Assembly (NCBI RefSeq): GCF_900215155.1
Contig: NZ_LT907980.1
Location: forward strand, 1,860,001 to 1,924,000
Direction: 5' to 3'
Source: Marinobacter sp. LV10R510-11A
GTDB lineage: Bacteria > Pseudomonadota > Gammaproteobacteria > Pseudomonadales > Oleiphilaceae
Length of the DNA: 64,000 nucleotides
The notes below the pieces were generated by a model, which was not told where the DNA came from, made no database searches, and worked only from the letters and a program-made list of their open reading frames with translations. A program made the position numbers and the translations under genes. Below, piece after piece: positions 32,034-42,119 of the stretch (its first letter is position 1; each line of letters begins with the position of its first letter).

Positions 32034-32933
32034 TTACCCTCCAAACTCCCGTACCAGCCAGTCGACCACCGGGGCAATTATTGCACTACTAGGGTTCCGC
32101 ACGCTAAGGCGGTAACCGTGGCTTTTGCGCGTTACATGTGGCCCTAGTGCCACCAGTTGACCGCTGGCCAGCATGTCCTGGATCACGTGGCTCCAGCCCA
32201 AGGCAACGCCTTGGTGGCTGATCACCGCATTGAGCAACAGAGGAAAGTTGTTGTAGGGGAAAGCCTTTTCCAGCGGAGGTGGCGGCAAGTGTGCCAGCTT
32301 GCACCAGCTAGCCCAATCCAGCCAGCGTGGATCACGCATGTCCAGGTGCAGCAGAGTAATGCGCTTCAGTGCTTCGGCATCCAGCTCGGCGCCCAGATTG
32401 TGCTCGCGCGCGTATTCCGGGCTGCAGACCGGGAACGCGTTTTCCGGAACCACTAGCGTATCGGCAAGATCATCCCGTTGAGGTGGCCCGAAACGCAGCG
32501 CGATGTCGGCCTTTTGCATCTCAGGGGCTTCGTCCCTGTCGATGGGCAGCAGGCGAAACGAACGATCGGGGAAGGTCTGTTCGAGGCGCTTCAGTCGCGG
32601 CCGCAACCACATGTGAGTAAAACCGGCACCCGCAGCGATGCTGACAACCGGAGACGGCTCTCGGGTTCGCCGACGGAGGTCAACGACAGCACCACAAAGG
32701 CGCGCCAACCCGGGTACCAGTTCTTCGTAGAAGGCTTCACCTCGGGCATTGAGAGATAGCCGACCGCCCCTGCGGTCAAACAGCGGACACCCTACATTCT
32801 CTTCCAACGCGCGAATACGCTGAGAGATGGTGGGCTGTGTGGTGTGCATTTCGCTCGCAGCGGCGGTCATCGAACCCAGCCTGACCGTGGCTTCAAATGC
32901 AATCAAACCGCGTAATGATGGGAGAGCCCCCAT
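32034..32933 (-). CDS. LysR-family regulator
   Basis: About 299 residues from the ATG at 32933 (MGALPSLRGLIAFEA); the frame runs further upstream to 33038 but that part is Arg-rich and not LysR-like. The HTH spans about residues 18-40 (GSMTAAASEMHTTQPTISQR). The rest is a GcvA-type ligand-binding domain with AAGAGFTHMWLRPRL. It lies on the same strand, about 165 bases after the tmpAB-like pair, and probably regulates them. The inducer would be the phosphonate or glycine betaine; that is inference. Confidence 0.8.
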   Translation of the reverse strand: MGALPSLRGLIAFEATVRLGSMTAAASEMHTTQPTISQRIRALEENVGCPLFDRRGGRLSLNARGEAFYEELVPGLARLCGAVVDLRRRTREPSPVVSIAAGAGFTHMWLRPRLKRLEQTFPDRSFRLLPIDRDEAPEMQKADIALRFGPPQRDDLADTLVVPENAFPVCSPEYAREHNLGAELDAEALKRITLLHLDMRDPRWLDWASWCKLAHLPPPPLEKAFPYNNFPLLLNAVISHQGVALGWSHVIQDMLASGQLVALGPHVTRKSHGYRLSVRNPSSAIIAPVVDWLVREFGG

Positions 32934-33098
32934 ATCGGGAGGCAACAGGGTGGAAGCTCGTCGGGCGGGCACGTATATCCTCGATACTGATCCGGCCCGG
33001 CGGCTAAGGCCCAGGGACAGAAGAGCCGCCTCTATCACGAGGATTTATACGCCACTCGATGGGCGAAATCAATTGCCTGGTCTACTCCCACCCCGGCG

Positions 33099-33698
33099 TC
33101 AGCCTCGGCTATCGAAACCTCCAGCAGGCTCCTCGCCGACTACCTCAGGGTCGAAGGGCCTGCGTGAAAACACTCGGCGCAGCACGGGTTCGAAATGCCC
33201 CAGTGGCGGCGTCGGATAGCCCGGGTCGAAGGCCGCCTGATCGTAGCGCTCGCAGAAATCGACGCATTTCTGGTACCAGGGGTGATCACGATAGCGTTCA
33301 CGCTCATTCGGATCTTCGCCAAAGTGGTGCGCGTAGTAGACCTTCTGAAATAACCCGTGATGGTGAACTATCCAGGTGACCTCAGCACTCACGTAGGGGC
33401 GAATGATGCTTGCGGCCAGTTGCGAGTGATTGCAGGGCGCCAGCTCATCACCCAGGTCATGCAGTAATGCGCCGACTACCAGGTCATCGTCACCGCCGTC
33501 TGCCTCGGCACGGGCAGCGGTTTGCAACGAGTGTTCCAGGCGGCTTACCTGGTAGCCACTCAGACCGTGCTCCAGGTTTTGCAGGGCCTGCATGAGGCGA
33601 TCGACCAGCCCGGCATTGAACTGTTCTTCGAGCCTCTCTAGAAACCGGTACTCCTCGGCGGTACCGTCTTTCATTTGGGTGAATGCCACCTGATTCAT
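33099..33698 (-). CDS. tmpB: HD-domain phosphonate oxygenase, TmpB-like
   Basis: A 199-residue protein of the HD-domain mixed-valent diiron oxygenase group (PhnZ/TmpB). Metal ligands are visible as LEHSLQTA (His56), HDLGDE (His80-Asp81), NHSQ (His91) and VHHHG (112-114). TmpB oxidises (R)-1-hydroxy-2-(trimethylammonio)ethylphosphonate to glycine betaine and phosphate. The gene overlaps the dioxygenase gene by four bases and follows it, the known tmpA-tmpB order. PhnZ is the alternative, but the partner here resembles gamma-butyrobetaine hydroxylase, which favours TmpB. Confidence 0.7.
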   Translation of the reverse strand: MNQVAFTQMKDGTAEEYRFLERLEEQFNAGLVDRLMQALQNLEHGLSGYQVSRLEHSLQTAARAEADGGDDDLVVGALLHDLGDELAPCNHSQLAASIIRPYVSAEVTWIVHHHGLFQKVYYAHHFGEDPNERERYRDHPWYQKCVDFCERYDQAAFDPGYPTPPLGHFEPVLRRVFSRRPFDPEVVGEEPAGGFDSRG

Positions 33699-34867
33699 GC
33701 GTAACTTTCCTCTGTTTTCTCAGCCCATGTTCGCTCGTGGACGCCGTGGCGAGCCTTAATCAATGTCGTTGCGAAGCGCTCCCGTGGCCCATCGCTGTCT
33801 AGATAACAGCCCTGAATGTGTCGCCTGCCCTCTTGCGTATCGAAGGCGGTTCGACCATGCAAGACTCGGCTGTTGTCGAACAGCATAAGTTCGCCAGCGT
33901 TGAGTTGAAAGCGGATTTCAAAGGCGGGATCTGCAAACAATTCGCCAAGGCGCTGACGGGTCAGGTGAAACAGCCGCGTTTTTTCCGGGGACAGGTGTGG
34001 CAGGCGGTCAAGACGTGGGCTGTAGTGAACCCCAATAGGATTCCCATCAGCGTCGGTGCGAATCATACAGCGGCGGGCCGTCAGCTCGGTACCCGCATCG
34101 ATGAAACGATACCCCACTGGGATGGTACGCAACAGCTCGTAGCCTTCAGGCAGTTCGTGTTTCAGCACTTCAAGCACCTTGAGGCTGTCGGCCAGTGTGG
34201 AAAGGCCGCCACGGGTTTCGTTGATCAGACAGTGCAGCATCTGAATACCCGGCACTGGGCTGCGATATGGGTTGTCGGTATGCGGGCCCAGCGCCACACT
34301 GCGATAGGCAAGATCATTACCGGCAGGTCGTGAATAAACTTCAAAGTAGCGACCGAAATTGGTTTCCTTCACGTAGCCAAAATGGCTCCCGACTTCCAGA
34401 ATTCGCTCACGATCGGTTGGCACCCCGGTGAGAATGATGTAGCCAAACTGAAGATAGGCAGTCAGCGCCTTGTGAAATGCCTCGTTGTCGCCCTGTTTAT
34501 GCCAATCGAATCGTTGGGCCGTCTGATTGATGCCGCTGTCCCAGGCAATGGCTTCAGGAAAGTTGCTGTCGCCTTCAATTTCGGAAGCCAAGGCCCCGAG
34601 GTCGTAGACCTCAACGTGGCCATCGCTGAAAGAAAACTCGGTTTGCGTGTCGCTCAAGGGCCGCGCTCCGACCAGCGTTAGGTCCGGATCGGTTCGGTGA
34701 GAATCGAATAGCCGTTGGCAGGTCAAGGCATCCAGCTGCTGCGGATCCTGGGTTCGCTCGCGCAGCCATAGAGGGCTGATGGGCTCAAGGCCAGAGGGCG
34801 TCACGCAGTTGAGGCTAAGGGGCGAATTGGTGAGGGTCAGTGACGTGATTGGCATGTCCAAGCTCAT
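33695..34867 (-). CDS. tmpA: Fe(II)/2-oxoglutarate dioxygenase, TmpA-like
   Basis: A 390-residue protein of the gamma-butyrobetaine hydroxylase/TauD fold. It has the short N-terminal domain of that family (residues 1-100, with SPLWLRERTQD). The iron triad is His196 and Asp198 in GPHTDNPY and His337 in VLHGRT; Arg349 or a neighbour would hold 2-oxoglutarate. TmpA hydroxylates 2-(trimethylammonio)ethylphosphonate. Gamma-butyrobetaine hydroxylase itself is possible, but the coupled HD-oxygenase gene points to phosphonate breakdown. Confidence 0.7.
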   Translation of the reverse strand: MSLDMPITSLTLTNSPLSLNCVTPSGLEPISPLWLRERTQDPQQLDALTCQRLFDSHRTDPDLTLVGARPLSDTQTEFSFSDGHVEVYDLGALASEIEGDSNFPEAIAWDSGINQTAQRFDWHKQGDNEAFHKALTAYLQFGYIILTGVPTDRERILEVGSHFGYVKETNFGRYFEVYSRPAGNDLAYRSVALGPHTDNPYRSPVPGIQMLHCLINETRGGLSTLADSLKVLEVLKHELPEGYELLRTIPVGYRFIDAGTELTARRCMIRTDADGNPIGVHYSPRLDRLPHLSPEKTRLFHLTRQRLGELFADPAFEIRFQLNAGELMLFDNSRVLHGRTAFDTQEGRRHIQGCYLDSDGPRERFATTLIKARHGVHERTWAEKTEESYA

Positions 34868-35130
34868 TTAGATGATGGCATTTTAATTATCCCTTTGTAT
34901 CGCACCTTCGAGATGGACAGTAGGGGCGTGGTGTTATCATCACCATGCACTTTTCTTATGGCAGTGTTCCGGGACACATGACAGGTTGGATTTACTTCGC
35001 ATCTTGCACCACAGGCTCAAGGGTAACCGATGCTCCTGCTATCCTTACAGATATTGAGACGCTGGCCCTGAGTAGAATTAGGGTTCATCCTGCCTCTGTG
35101 CGTTGCTTTTAAAAATAAGGAGTTCAACGT

Positions 35131-36568
<1,438 letters not shown>

Positions 36569-36626
36569 CTGTTAGCAGTGATCAAACCATGCCCTGGTTC
36601 TGCGCCAGAGCTTTAAGGAACGTCCG

Positions 36627-37469
36627 ATGTCCGTTACAGACTACCTGACACCGTATGATTTTTCGCCAGCGACGATATTGGGCTGCGTGCTTGTGTTGGG
36701 GTTCTATGGCTACGGGCTGTTGAAAATGCCTGAAGACAATCGGCCAGGCAGCGGTCGGATACTGGTGTTCGTGGTGGGCGTGATGATTTGCTACGGCGTT
36801 ATGCAAACCCGGTTTGATTACTACTCTCAATACATGTTCTTCGTTCACCGGGGCCAGCACCTGATTCTTCACCACCTGGGGCCGTTCTTGATCGCACTCT
36901 CCAATCCCCTGCCGGTGATGCGCTTTCTCTTCAGCCGGATCAAGCCAGGGATCAGGCAGGCACTGTGCCCTCTGGGCTGGATATACCGGTTCCTGCAGCA
37001 CCCTGCTATTGCATCTTTCCTGTTCGTAGGGCTGATTTACTTCTGGCTATGGCCGCCCATCCATTTTAATGCCATGCTCAGCCGCAATCTGTACTGGGTC
37101 ATGAACTGGAGCATGCTGCTGGATGGCCTGCTGTTCTGGTGGCTTATCTTGGACCCGCGCTCGCCGGTATCCGGTGATGCCCTAGGGTATGGCAAGCGGA
37201 TCCTGCTGCTGGCCATGGTGGCGATTCCGCAGATAATCCTGGGCGCCACCATCGTTTTCTCCCGAAGCATGGTTTATGACGTCTACGAAGTGTGCGGCCG
37301 TGCCTGGCCGATGGCACCGGAGACGGACCAGATCCTGGGCGGGCTGCTCACCTGGATCCCTCCTGCCATGATGAGCATTCTCGGCATACTGATCATCCTT
37401 CGCCGCGCCATGCGAGAAGACGGTAAGGTATCCCCCTATTCCGAAAAGCTGAAGGCAACCCATTCATGA
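36627..37469 (+). CDS. ctaG: CtaG-like (caa3-type) cytochrome oxidase assembly membrane protein
   Basis: A 280-residue protein with about seven membrane helices. The pattern (YYSQYMFFVHRGQHLILHHL, PLPVMRFLF, WPPIHFNAMLSRNLYWVMNW, MLLDGLLFWW) matches caa3_CtaG (PF09678). This family helps copper insertion into cytochrome c oxidase. Conserved His residues sit in the HLILHHLGP segment. The next gene, overlapping by four bases, encodes SCO1, another CuA-site factor, which supports the role. Confidence 0.8.
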   Translation: MSVTDYLTPYDFSPATILGCVLVLGFYGYGLLKMPEDNRPGSGRILVFVVGVMICYGVMQTRFDYYSQYMFFVHRGQHLILHHLGPFLIALSNPLPVMRFLFSRIKPGIRQALCPLGWIYRFLQHPAIASFLFVGLIYFWLWPPIHFNAMLSRNLYWVMNWSMLLDGLLFWWLILDPRSPVSGDALGYGKRILLLAMVAIPQIILGATIVFSRSMVYDVYEVCGRAWPMAPETDQILGGLLTWIPPAMMSILGILIILRRAMREDGKVSPYSEKLKATHS

Positions 37470-38089
37470 GTATTCAGTTCCGTTCACGCCTGCCAAGAAT
37501 GCTGTCGATCACTGTCGTAGTCATTGCAGCGGTAATCCTGGCCGGCTGTTTCGGCGACGACAAGTCCTGGCGCGGCAAGGACATCAGCGGCCTGATGCCG
37601 GAACTGGCCTTCGAGCTGACAGACACATCCGGCGATACCGTGACTGCTAAGAAAACCGACGGTGAGATCCGGATGCTGTTCTTCGGCTTCACCTCCTGCC
37701 CCGACGTCTGCCCCGCTACCCTCCAGAAATTGTCCCGCGCCGTGAAGGACATGCCTGACCAATGGCAGGACGACACCCGGATTGTCTTCGTCAGCGTTGA
37801 CCCTCAAAGGGACACGCCGGAACGGCTCAAAAGCTATGTGGATTTCTTCAGCGAGAGAGCCATCGGCCTCACCGGTGAAGAAAAAGCGCTGCGGGAGCTG
37901 AGTAAACGCTACCGCACCACCTTTGGCTACGACGATCCGGATGCGGAGGGCAACTACAACGTGTCGCACAGTGGCGCCGTCTATGTATTCGACCGCAACG
38001 GAAATGCTCGCCTTCTGTTCAAACCTGACCTGAGTGTCGAAGACATCCGGACAGACCTGATTGCATTGGCTCAGGAAAACAGAATTTGA
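37466..38089 (+). CDS. SCO1/SenC copper chaperone lipoprotein
   Basis: A 207-residue protein. The signal ends in a lipobox LAGC (Cys28). The thioredoxin fold carries the copper site: Cys78 and Cys82 in TSCPDVCPATL and His168 in VSHSGAVYV. SCO1 loads copper into the CuA centre of cytochrome oxidase or keeps its cysteines reduced. It is coupled to the CtaG-like gene. Confidence 0.85.
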   Translation: MSIQFRSRLPRMLSITVVVIAAVILAGCFGDDKSWRGKDISGLMPELAFELTDTSGDTVTAKKTDGEIRMLFFGFTSCPDVCPATLQKLSRAVKDMPDQWQDDTRIVFVSVDPQRDTPERLKSYVDFFSERAIGLTGEEKALRELSKRYRTTFGYDDPDAEGNYNVSHSGAVYVFDRNGNARLLFKPDLSVEDIRTDLIALAQENRI

Positions 38090-38165
38090 CATTGAGATCC
38101 TGCAATCCGAGTCACCCTTCGTCTGATAGTTGGCGCTTCAGGATCGGCAACTGCAGGTCGGCTCC

Positions 38166-38921
38166 TTAGCTCAGAAGACGCTCTTTGGCTTCATTAACAC
38201 GCGCAGCCAGGTAGTTACTCCCGCCACGGTCTGGGTGTATTTTCTGCATCACTCGACGGTGGGCTTTGATAATCTCATCCCGGTTGGCACCAGCCTCCAG
38301 CCCCAGAACATCCAGGGCTTCGCTCTCGGTCAAAGCGCCGCCACTGCCCGAATTTTCAGGCTCCCCTTCCCGCGCGCTGTCATTGCCGGCCAGGTCGTCA
38401 GTGCGCCAGGAATCCCCGAAGCGGCGGTCCAGATAGGTTTCCAGAAGCCGGGCGGAATCCTCGTCGTGGTCCCGGCAATACTGCAATAACTCGATGAATT
38501 CACTCTCGCCCAGATCCGCCAGCGCGCGCCCGGCCATGGGGCCTTTCAATATCTCACCGCTCATGGTTCCGGAGTCGTGATCCAGAGTCATGTCGAGGAT
38601 ATCGCTGGAAACATGGGATTGGTTGCCGGGCTTGGCCTCTGCTTCGCCCTGTCCAGAGCCCCGCATCCGACCCGTCAGCAAAGATGGCAACACGCGGCGT
38701 AGCAAGGGAAACAGGAAAACCAGCAAGCCTAACAAGATTTGCAAACGGCCGGTAACGGCCAGAAGAACCGCCATCAGGACACCGGCAATCAACACCAATT
38801 TTAGGATAGCCGGTTTTCGTTGGCTGGGCGGTTGGCTGCGTAGCCATACCCACGCAAAAACTGTCATTACGATAACCAGAAGCGTCAGTGGCACTCGGAT
38901 ACTCCAGGCCAATTGGCCCAC
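38166..38921 (-). CDS. membrane-anchored protein with C-terminal J domain
   Basis: A 251-residue protein with two or three N-terminal membrane helices (VPLTLLVIVMTVFAWVWL, KLVLIAGVLMAVLLAV, ILLGLLVFLFPLL), an acidic middle (ESEFIELLQYCRDHDEDS) and a C-terminal J domain. The HPD motif lies in HRRVMQKIHPDRGGS near residue 230. It would recruit DnaK to the inner membrane. It follows the VWA gene on the same strand and is probably co-transcribed. Confidence 0.75.
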   Translation of the reverse strand: MGQLAWSIRVPLTLLVIVMTVFAWVWLRSQPPSQRKPAILKLVLIAGVLMAVLLAVTGRLQILLGLLVFLFPLLRRVLPSLLTGRMRGSGQGEAEAKPGNQSHVSSDILDMTLDHDSGTMSGEILKGPMAGRALADLGESEFIELLQYCRDHDEDSARLLETYLDRRFGDSWRTDDLAGNDSAREGEPENSGSGGALTESEALDVLGLEAGANRDEIIKAHRRVMQKIHPDRGGSNYLAARVNEAKERLLS

Positions 38922-38940
38922 CGGTTGATTGGAAGAAGTG

Positions 38941-39648
38941 CTATCTAAGCTGTTGAGTTAAACGCTTAACCTCGGAGGAGCTGCGGTTAGAATAGTCCTG
39001 CAAGGCCTTGGCTCCCCCGGAAGCGTAGACCGCAACAGCGGCCATAAGATCCTTAAGCACCTGAGGGCTGTTGCGATCAAAAGGCGCATAAGCGCCCCCC
39101 GACAGCTTACTTACCTGCTGGAACACGGCCTTGGCGTGTGCATCGGCGCCCTCATGGAACATGAATACCGGGGTTCGCAGCATGCCTAACTCCCCGGCAA
39201 TATGGCAAAGTTCGTCCACAGGCTCCTCACAGAAATCCCCGATAAACACCACGGCCTTGACTGTCTTTGCCCGGGTTTCTTTCCTGGCGTGCGCTAACAC
39301 CCGGCTAATCTGGGTACGTCCGCCCAAGCAGGAAACGCCGTTCATCAGGTTAAGCAGCTGGCCGGTCTCGCTGACAAACCCCGTAGCTTTGAACTCCCTA
39401 AAACCGCGGTAGTAGCATAGCTGGATCGCCAAGCCGCCCAAATCCTTGGTCGCCATGAAAAGCTCACTCTGCAAGTGGCAAGCCTGATCCCAGGTAGCCT
39501 CCCGGCTGGCCGTGGCATCCAGAGCGAAAATTAGTCGGCCCTGTCCACCAGACTCTCCGCCACCCTGCTTAGGCATTGTGCGAACCTGATGGATAAACTG
39601 GTCGACCGATTGTTTATCGGATTTTTTACGCAGCTCTTTATCGGACAT
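38941..39648 (-). CDS. von Willebrand factor A-like protein
   Basis: A 235-residue soluble protein. GRLIFALDATASREATWD near residues 37-54 is a VWA-type first strand with a modified metal site (D-x-T-x-S). LGGRTQISRVLAHARKET and VKAVVFIGDFCEEPVDEL supply the Thr and Asp regions of the domain. No membrane segments are visible. The target is unknown; adjacency to the J-domain gene is the only functional hint. Confidence 0.7.
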   Translation of the reverse strand: MSDKELRKKSDKQSVDQFIHQVRTMPKQGGGESGGQGRLIFALDATASREATWDQACHLQSELFMATKDLGGLAIQLCYYRGFREFKATGFVSETGQLLNLMNGVSCLGGRTQISRVLAHARKETRAKTVKAVVFIGDFCEEPVDELCHIAGELGMLRTPVFMFHEGADAHAKAVFQQVSKLSGGAYAPFDRNSPQVLKDLMAAVAVYASGGAKALQDYSNRSSSEVKRLTQQLR

Positions 39649-39755
39649 ATGCTTTTACAAACCGCCTCGCCCTGCCAATGTATTACTTCAAGCTTAGGGG
39701 AAAGGCGGCGCAATTCACAGGCCCGGCGGCGCGATACCTGCGGGCCTTTTGAACG

Positions 39756-40394
39756 TTAAAGTTTTGCCAGTGCTTCAGCCACTGGCGTGTCACCAGACGC
39801 CACCTCAAAAACCCGATTAATAGTGGTATCCGTATCCAGCACCGCCAGCAGAACGCGAGCGACATCCTGCCGTGGAATTTTGCCAAAGTCCCCTTGCCCC
39901 GCACTGACCGCGAGCTTGCCCGTACCCTCGTCATCAATCAATTGGCCCGGGCGAACAATGGTGTAATTCAGGCCGCTGTTTTTCAGATGCTCATCGGCGT
40001 TGTGCTTGGCTTGCAGGTAATGGCGGAGTTTTTCTGGCCCATTCTCCGGATCCTCGGCACCCATACTGCTCACGATGACAAAGCGTTTTATGCCCACGGC
40101 CTTGGCGCTATCGATCAGCCGGATAGCGCCGTCTTGATCCACATCTGTGGTTTTATCCGGCCCCGTATGAGGGCCGGAACCAGCGGCGAAAATAACCGCA
40201 TCGCAGCCCTTCATAGCTTCACTACAATCTTGTTCCAGATCTCCCACCACGGTTTCGGTGGCGCCCAGTTGCTGCAATTCCGGCCCCTGCTCAGGGTGCC
40301 GAACCATGGCCCTAGCTTCGTGATCGCTGTTTGCTATTTCCCGCAACAGGTGCTGCCCTATCTGCCCGTTAGCTCCTGCAATGAACACATGCAT
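39756..40394 (-). CDS. atypical SDR / NAD(P)-binding protein
   Basis: A 212-residue Rossmann protein with the glycine motif GANGQIGQHL at residues 7-16, then GDLEQDC, VIFAAGSGPHTG and the RFVIVSSMGAEDPENG region. This fits the NAD(P)H-binding atypical SDR5 family (YwnB/BVR-B-like). The catalytic Tyr-Lys pair of classical SDRs is not obvious. Substrate unknown. Confidence 0.8.
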   Translation of the reverse strand: MHVFIAGANGQIGQHLLREIANSDHEARAMVRHPEQGPELQQLGATETVVGDLEQDCSEAMKGCDAVIFAAGSGPHTGPDKTTDVDQDGAIRLIDSAKAVGIKRFVIVSSMGAEDPENGPEKLRHYLQAKHNADEHLKNSGLNYTIVRPGQLIDDEGTGKLAVSAGQGDFGKIPRQDVARVLLAVLDTDTTINRVFEVASGDTPVAEALAKL

Positions 40395-40460
40395 GGTGAA
40401 TCTCCTGATTGGCTATTTCTGATGGCTACAGTCTATAGATCAGTGCAACACACGCTCAAT

Positions 40461-41044
40461 TCAACCCGTGCGCTCCTGTTTCGCAATCTCAGCCGCCGTT
40501 AAGCCACGTTTTTTCGCCTTCAAATACCGCAGATAAGCAGGAATATGAGTTTTGCCCAGGTATTACGAACCCGGTGGTGCACGCTGTGAATATTCCTCAG
40601 TAACCATTTGTTCTCATGCATGTATCGGTGCATGCCGTAATACAAAAAATCGTCCAGCAGCACGAAAAACACCAATTGCGCCACAATCACATACCATACC
40701 GGCAGCTCGTTGCTATGCACCGCTGTGAGCTTTAACAATGGCCAGCTCAGCACCAGAAGTGTGGCTAAAATAATGTTATTTACAAGAATGCGCCCAAGGG
40801 ACGGCAGGAAAAACTTTTTAACCTCAAACGGCTTTTGCTGGATTTTATACTTTCTCAGCGGGATCGGGTCTAGCCAGGCAACAACGGTCCAGGGCAATGC
40901 GACGATCAGAAACGCCGCCATGCTGATAGCGAGGGTCGCCATGGGAAACTGCCAGAACCAAGGGTCGTTATAAAACTCACCCCAATATGCAAATACATCC
41001 ATGCCGGCACCTTCAACGGTCGTGCTTGTTAGAATGCTGCTCAT
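40461..41044 (-). pseudogene. sterol desaturase/fatty acid hydroxylase remnant with internal deletion
   Basis: The N-terminal 165 residues look normal: three membrane helices and the His motifs GMHRYMH and HSVHHRV. Right after NTWA the frame changes and stops at 40520. In another frame the DNA encodes PAYLRYLKAKKRGLTAAEIA and then KQERTG before TGA (40463-40461), which reads like the authentic C-terminus of this family. The central part with the remaining His cluster, about 80-100 residues in full-length relatives, is missing. An internal deletion with frameshift has inactivated the gene. Confidence 0.7.
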
Positions 41045-41166
41045 ACGCCATCTCTTTTTATCTTTATTTTCAGCTACTGATAAAGCTGTTTGAAAAATAT
41101 ACTAGCCTGCTTTACGCTGCCTTAATTGCTCGTTCCCGTATAAAATTTACTAGAAGGCGACACTGA

Positions 41167-42024
41167 TTGGGCGATAGCGAATACCTCCCCTACTTGGCTG
41201 GCAGCTCAGTTGATCAGCCCACCAACTCTCCGGCTCACTATGTGGTGGGGCCATACATTCAGCCGGTGTTGTTAGCATATCTGTATGCGGGTGGACGGCT
41301 TTCAACGCTTGCTGACGCAATGGCTGTCAGTGATCTCTGGATCATTAACCCACCGGAAAAAATAGCGATAGAGGAGTATTTCCGGCTAGTGCTCAGTGCG
41401 AGCCATCTGTTACAGGATGCGCACCTGGGGATAAAGATCGGGCAACATGCGGGGCTGGTGTGCGAGAGCGTGCTTGCCGGCATTATTCATCTGGCCGAGC
41501 AGCTGACAGGGCGTTTGATTCCAATGATGGAGGTTTGTTTTGTGCACCCAAGGCCGTCGGATTACCGGGCCTTAGAGTACCAACAGGGGTTCCGAGCTCA
41601 GTGCAAATTCAGCCAAAGCTATAACAGCATCATGATAGCGGCAGATGTACTGTCGTGGCCGCTGCAGCACATAGCCCGCCCATCGGTCACGGCAATGGAC
41701 TCCCGACACGTCGTTGAGCAGGTGAAAAATGAGCTTAAAAGAAGCCTGACGAACAGCCCAAAACTGGCACAGATCGCATCCATATTGGGGCAAAGCGAGC
41801 GCGGTTTACAGCGGCAACTGAAGCAACATGGCACAAGTTATCAACATCTGCTGGCCGAGGTTCGATTGGGTCATGCGCAGGATTATTTAAAGTATTCAAA
41901 CTTGAGCATTTTGCAGATCAGTCAGTTACTCGGTTTCAAAGAGCAAAGCTCCTTTAATCACTTTTTTTTGCAGGAAGCCGGAGCATCCCCGAAAAAGTGG
42001 CAGGAAACCAAAAAACACTCGTAA
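41167..42024 (+). CDS. AraC-family regulator (PF12625-type)
   Basis: A 285-residue protein with a TTG start. Residues about 15-180 match the arabinose-binding-like N-terminal domain seen in OruR/ArgR-type AraC members (EEYFRLVLSASHLLQDAHLG). Residues about 190-280 contain the double HTH: LAQIASILGQSERGLQRQLK and ILQISQLLGFKEQSSFNHFF. It is divergent from the sterol desaturase remnant and precedes an aldehyde dehydrogenase gene, its likely target. Confidence 0.8.
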   Translation: MGDSEYLPYLAGSSVDQPTNSPAHYVVGPYIQPVLLAYLYAGGRLSTLADAMAVSDLWIINPPEKIAIEEYFRLVLSASHLLQDAHLGIKIGQHAGLVCESVLAGIIHLAEQLTGRLIPMMEVCFVHPRPSDYRALEYQQGFRAQCKFSQSYNSIMIAADVLSWPLQHIARPSVTAMDSRHVVEQVKNELKRSLTNSPKLAQIASILGQSERGLQRQLKQHGTSYQHLLAEVRLGHAQDYLKYSNLSILQISQLLGFKEQSSFNHFFLQEAGASPKKWQETKKHS

Positions 42025-42119
42025 CCGCCAACACTCCGTATCCAGACAACGACACTCGCAGATAGAGCGCCAACGACTCTGTTATCATGATTCAAATTCC
42101 TAAAAAGAGCGGAGCCGCA

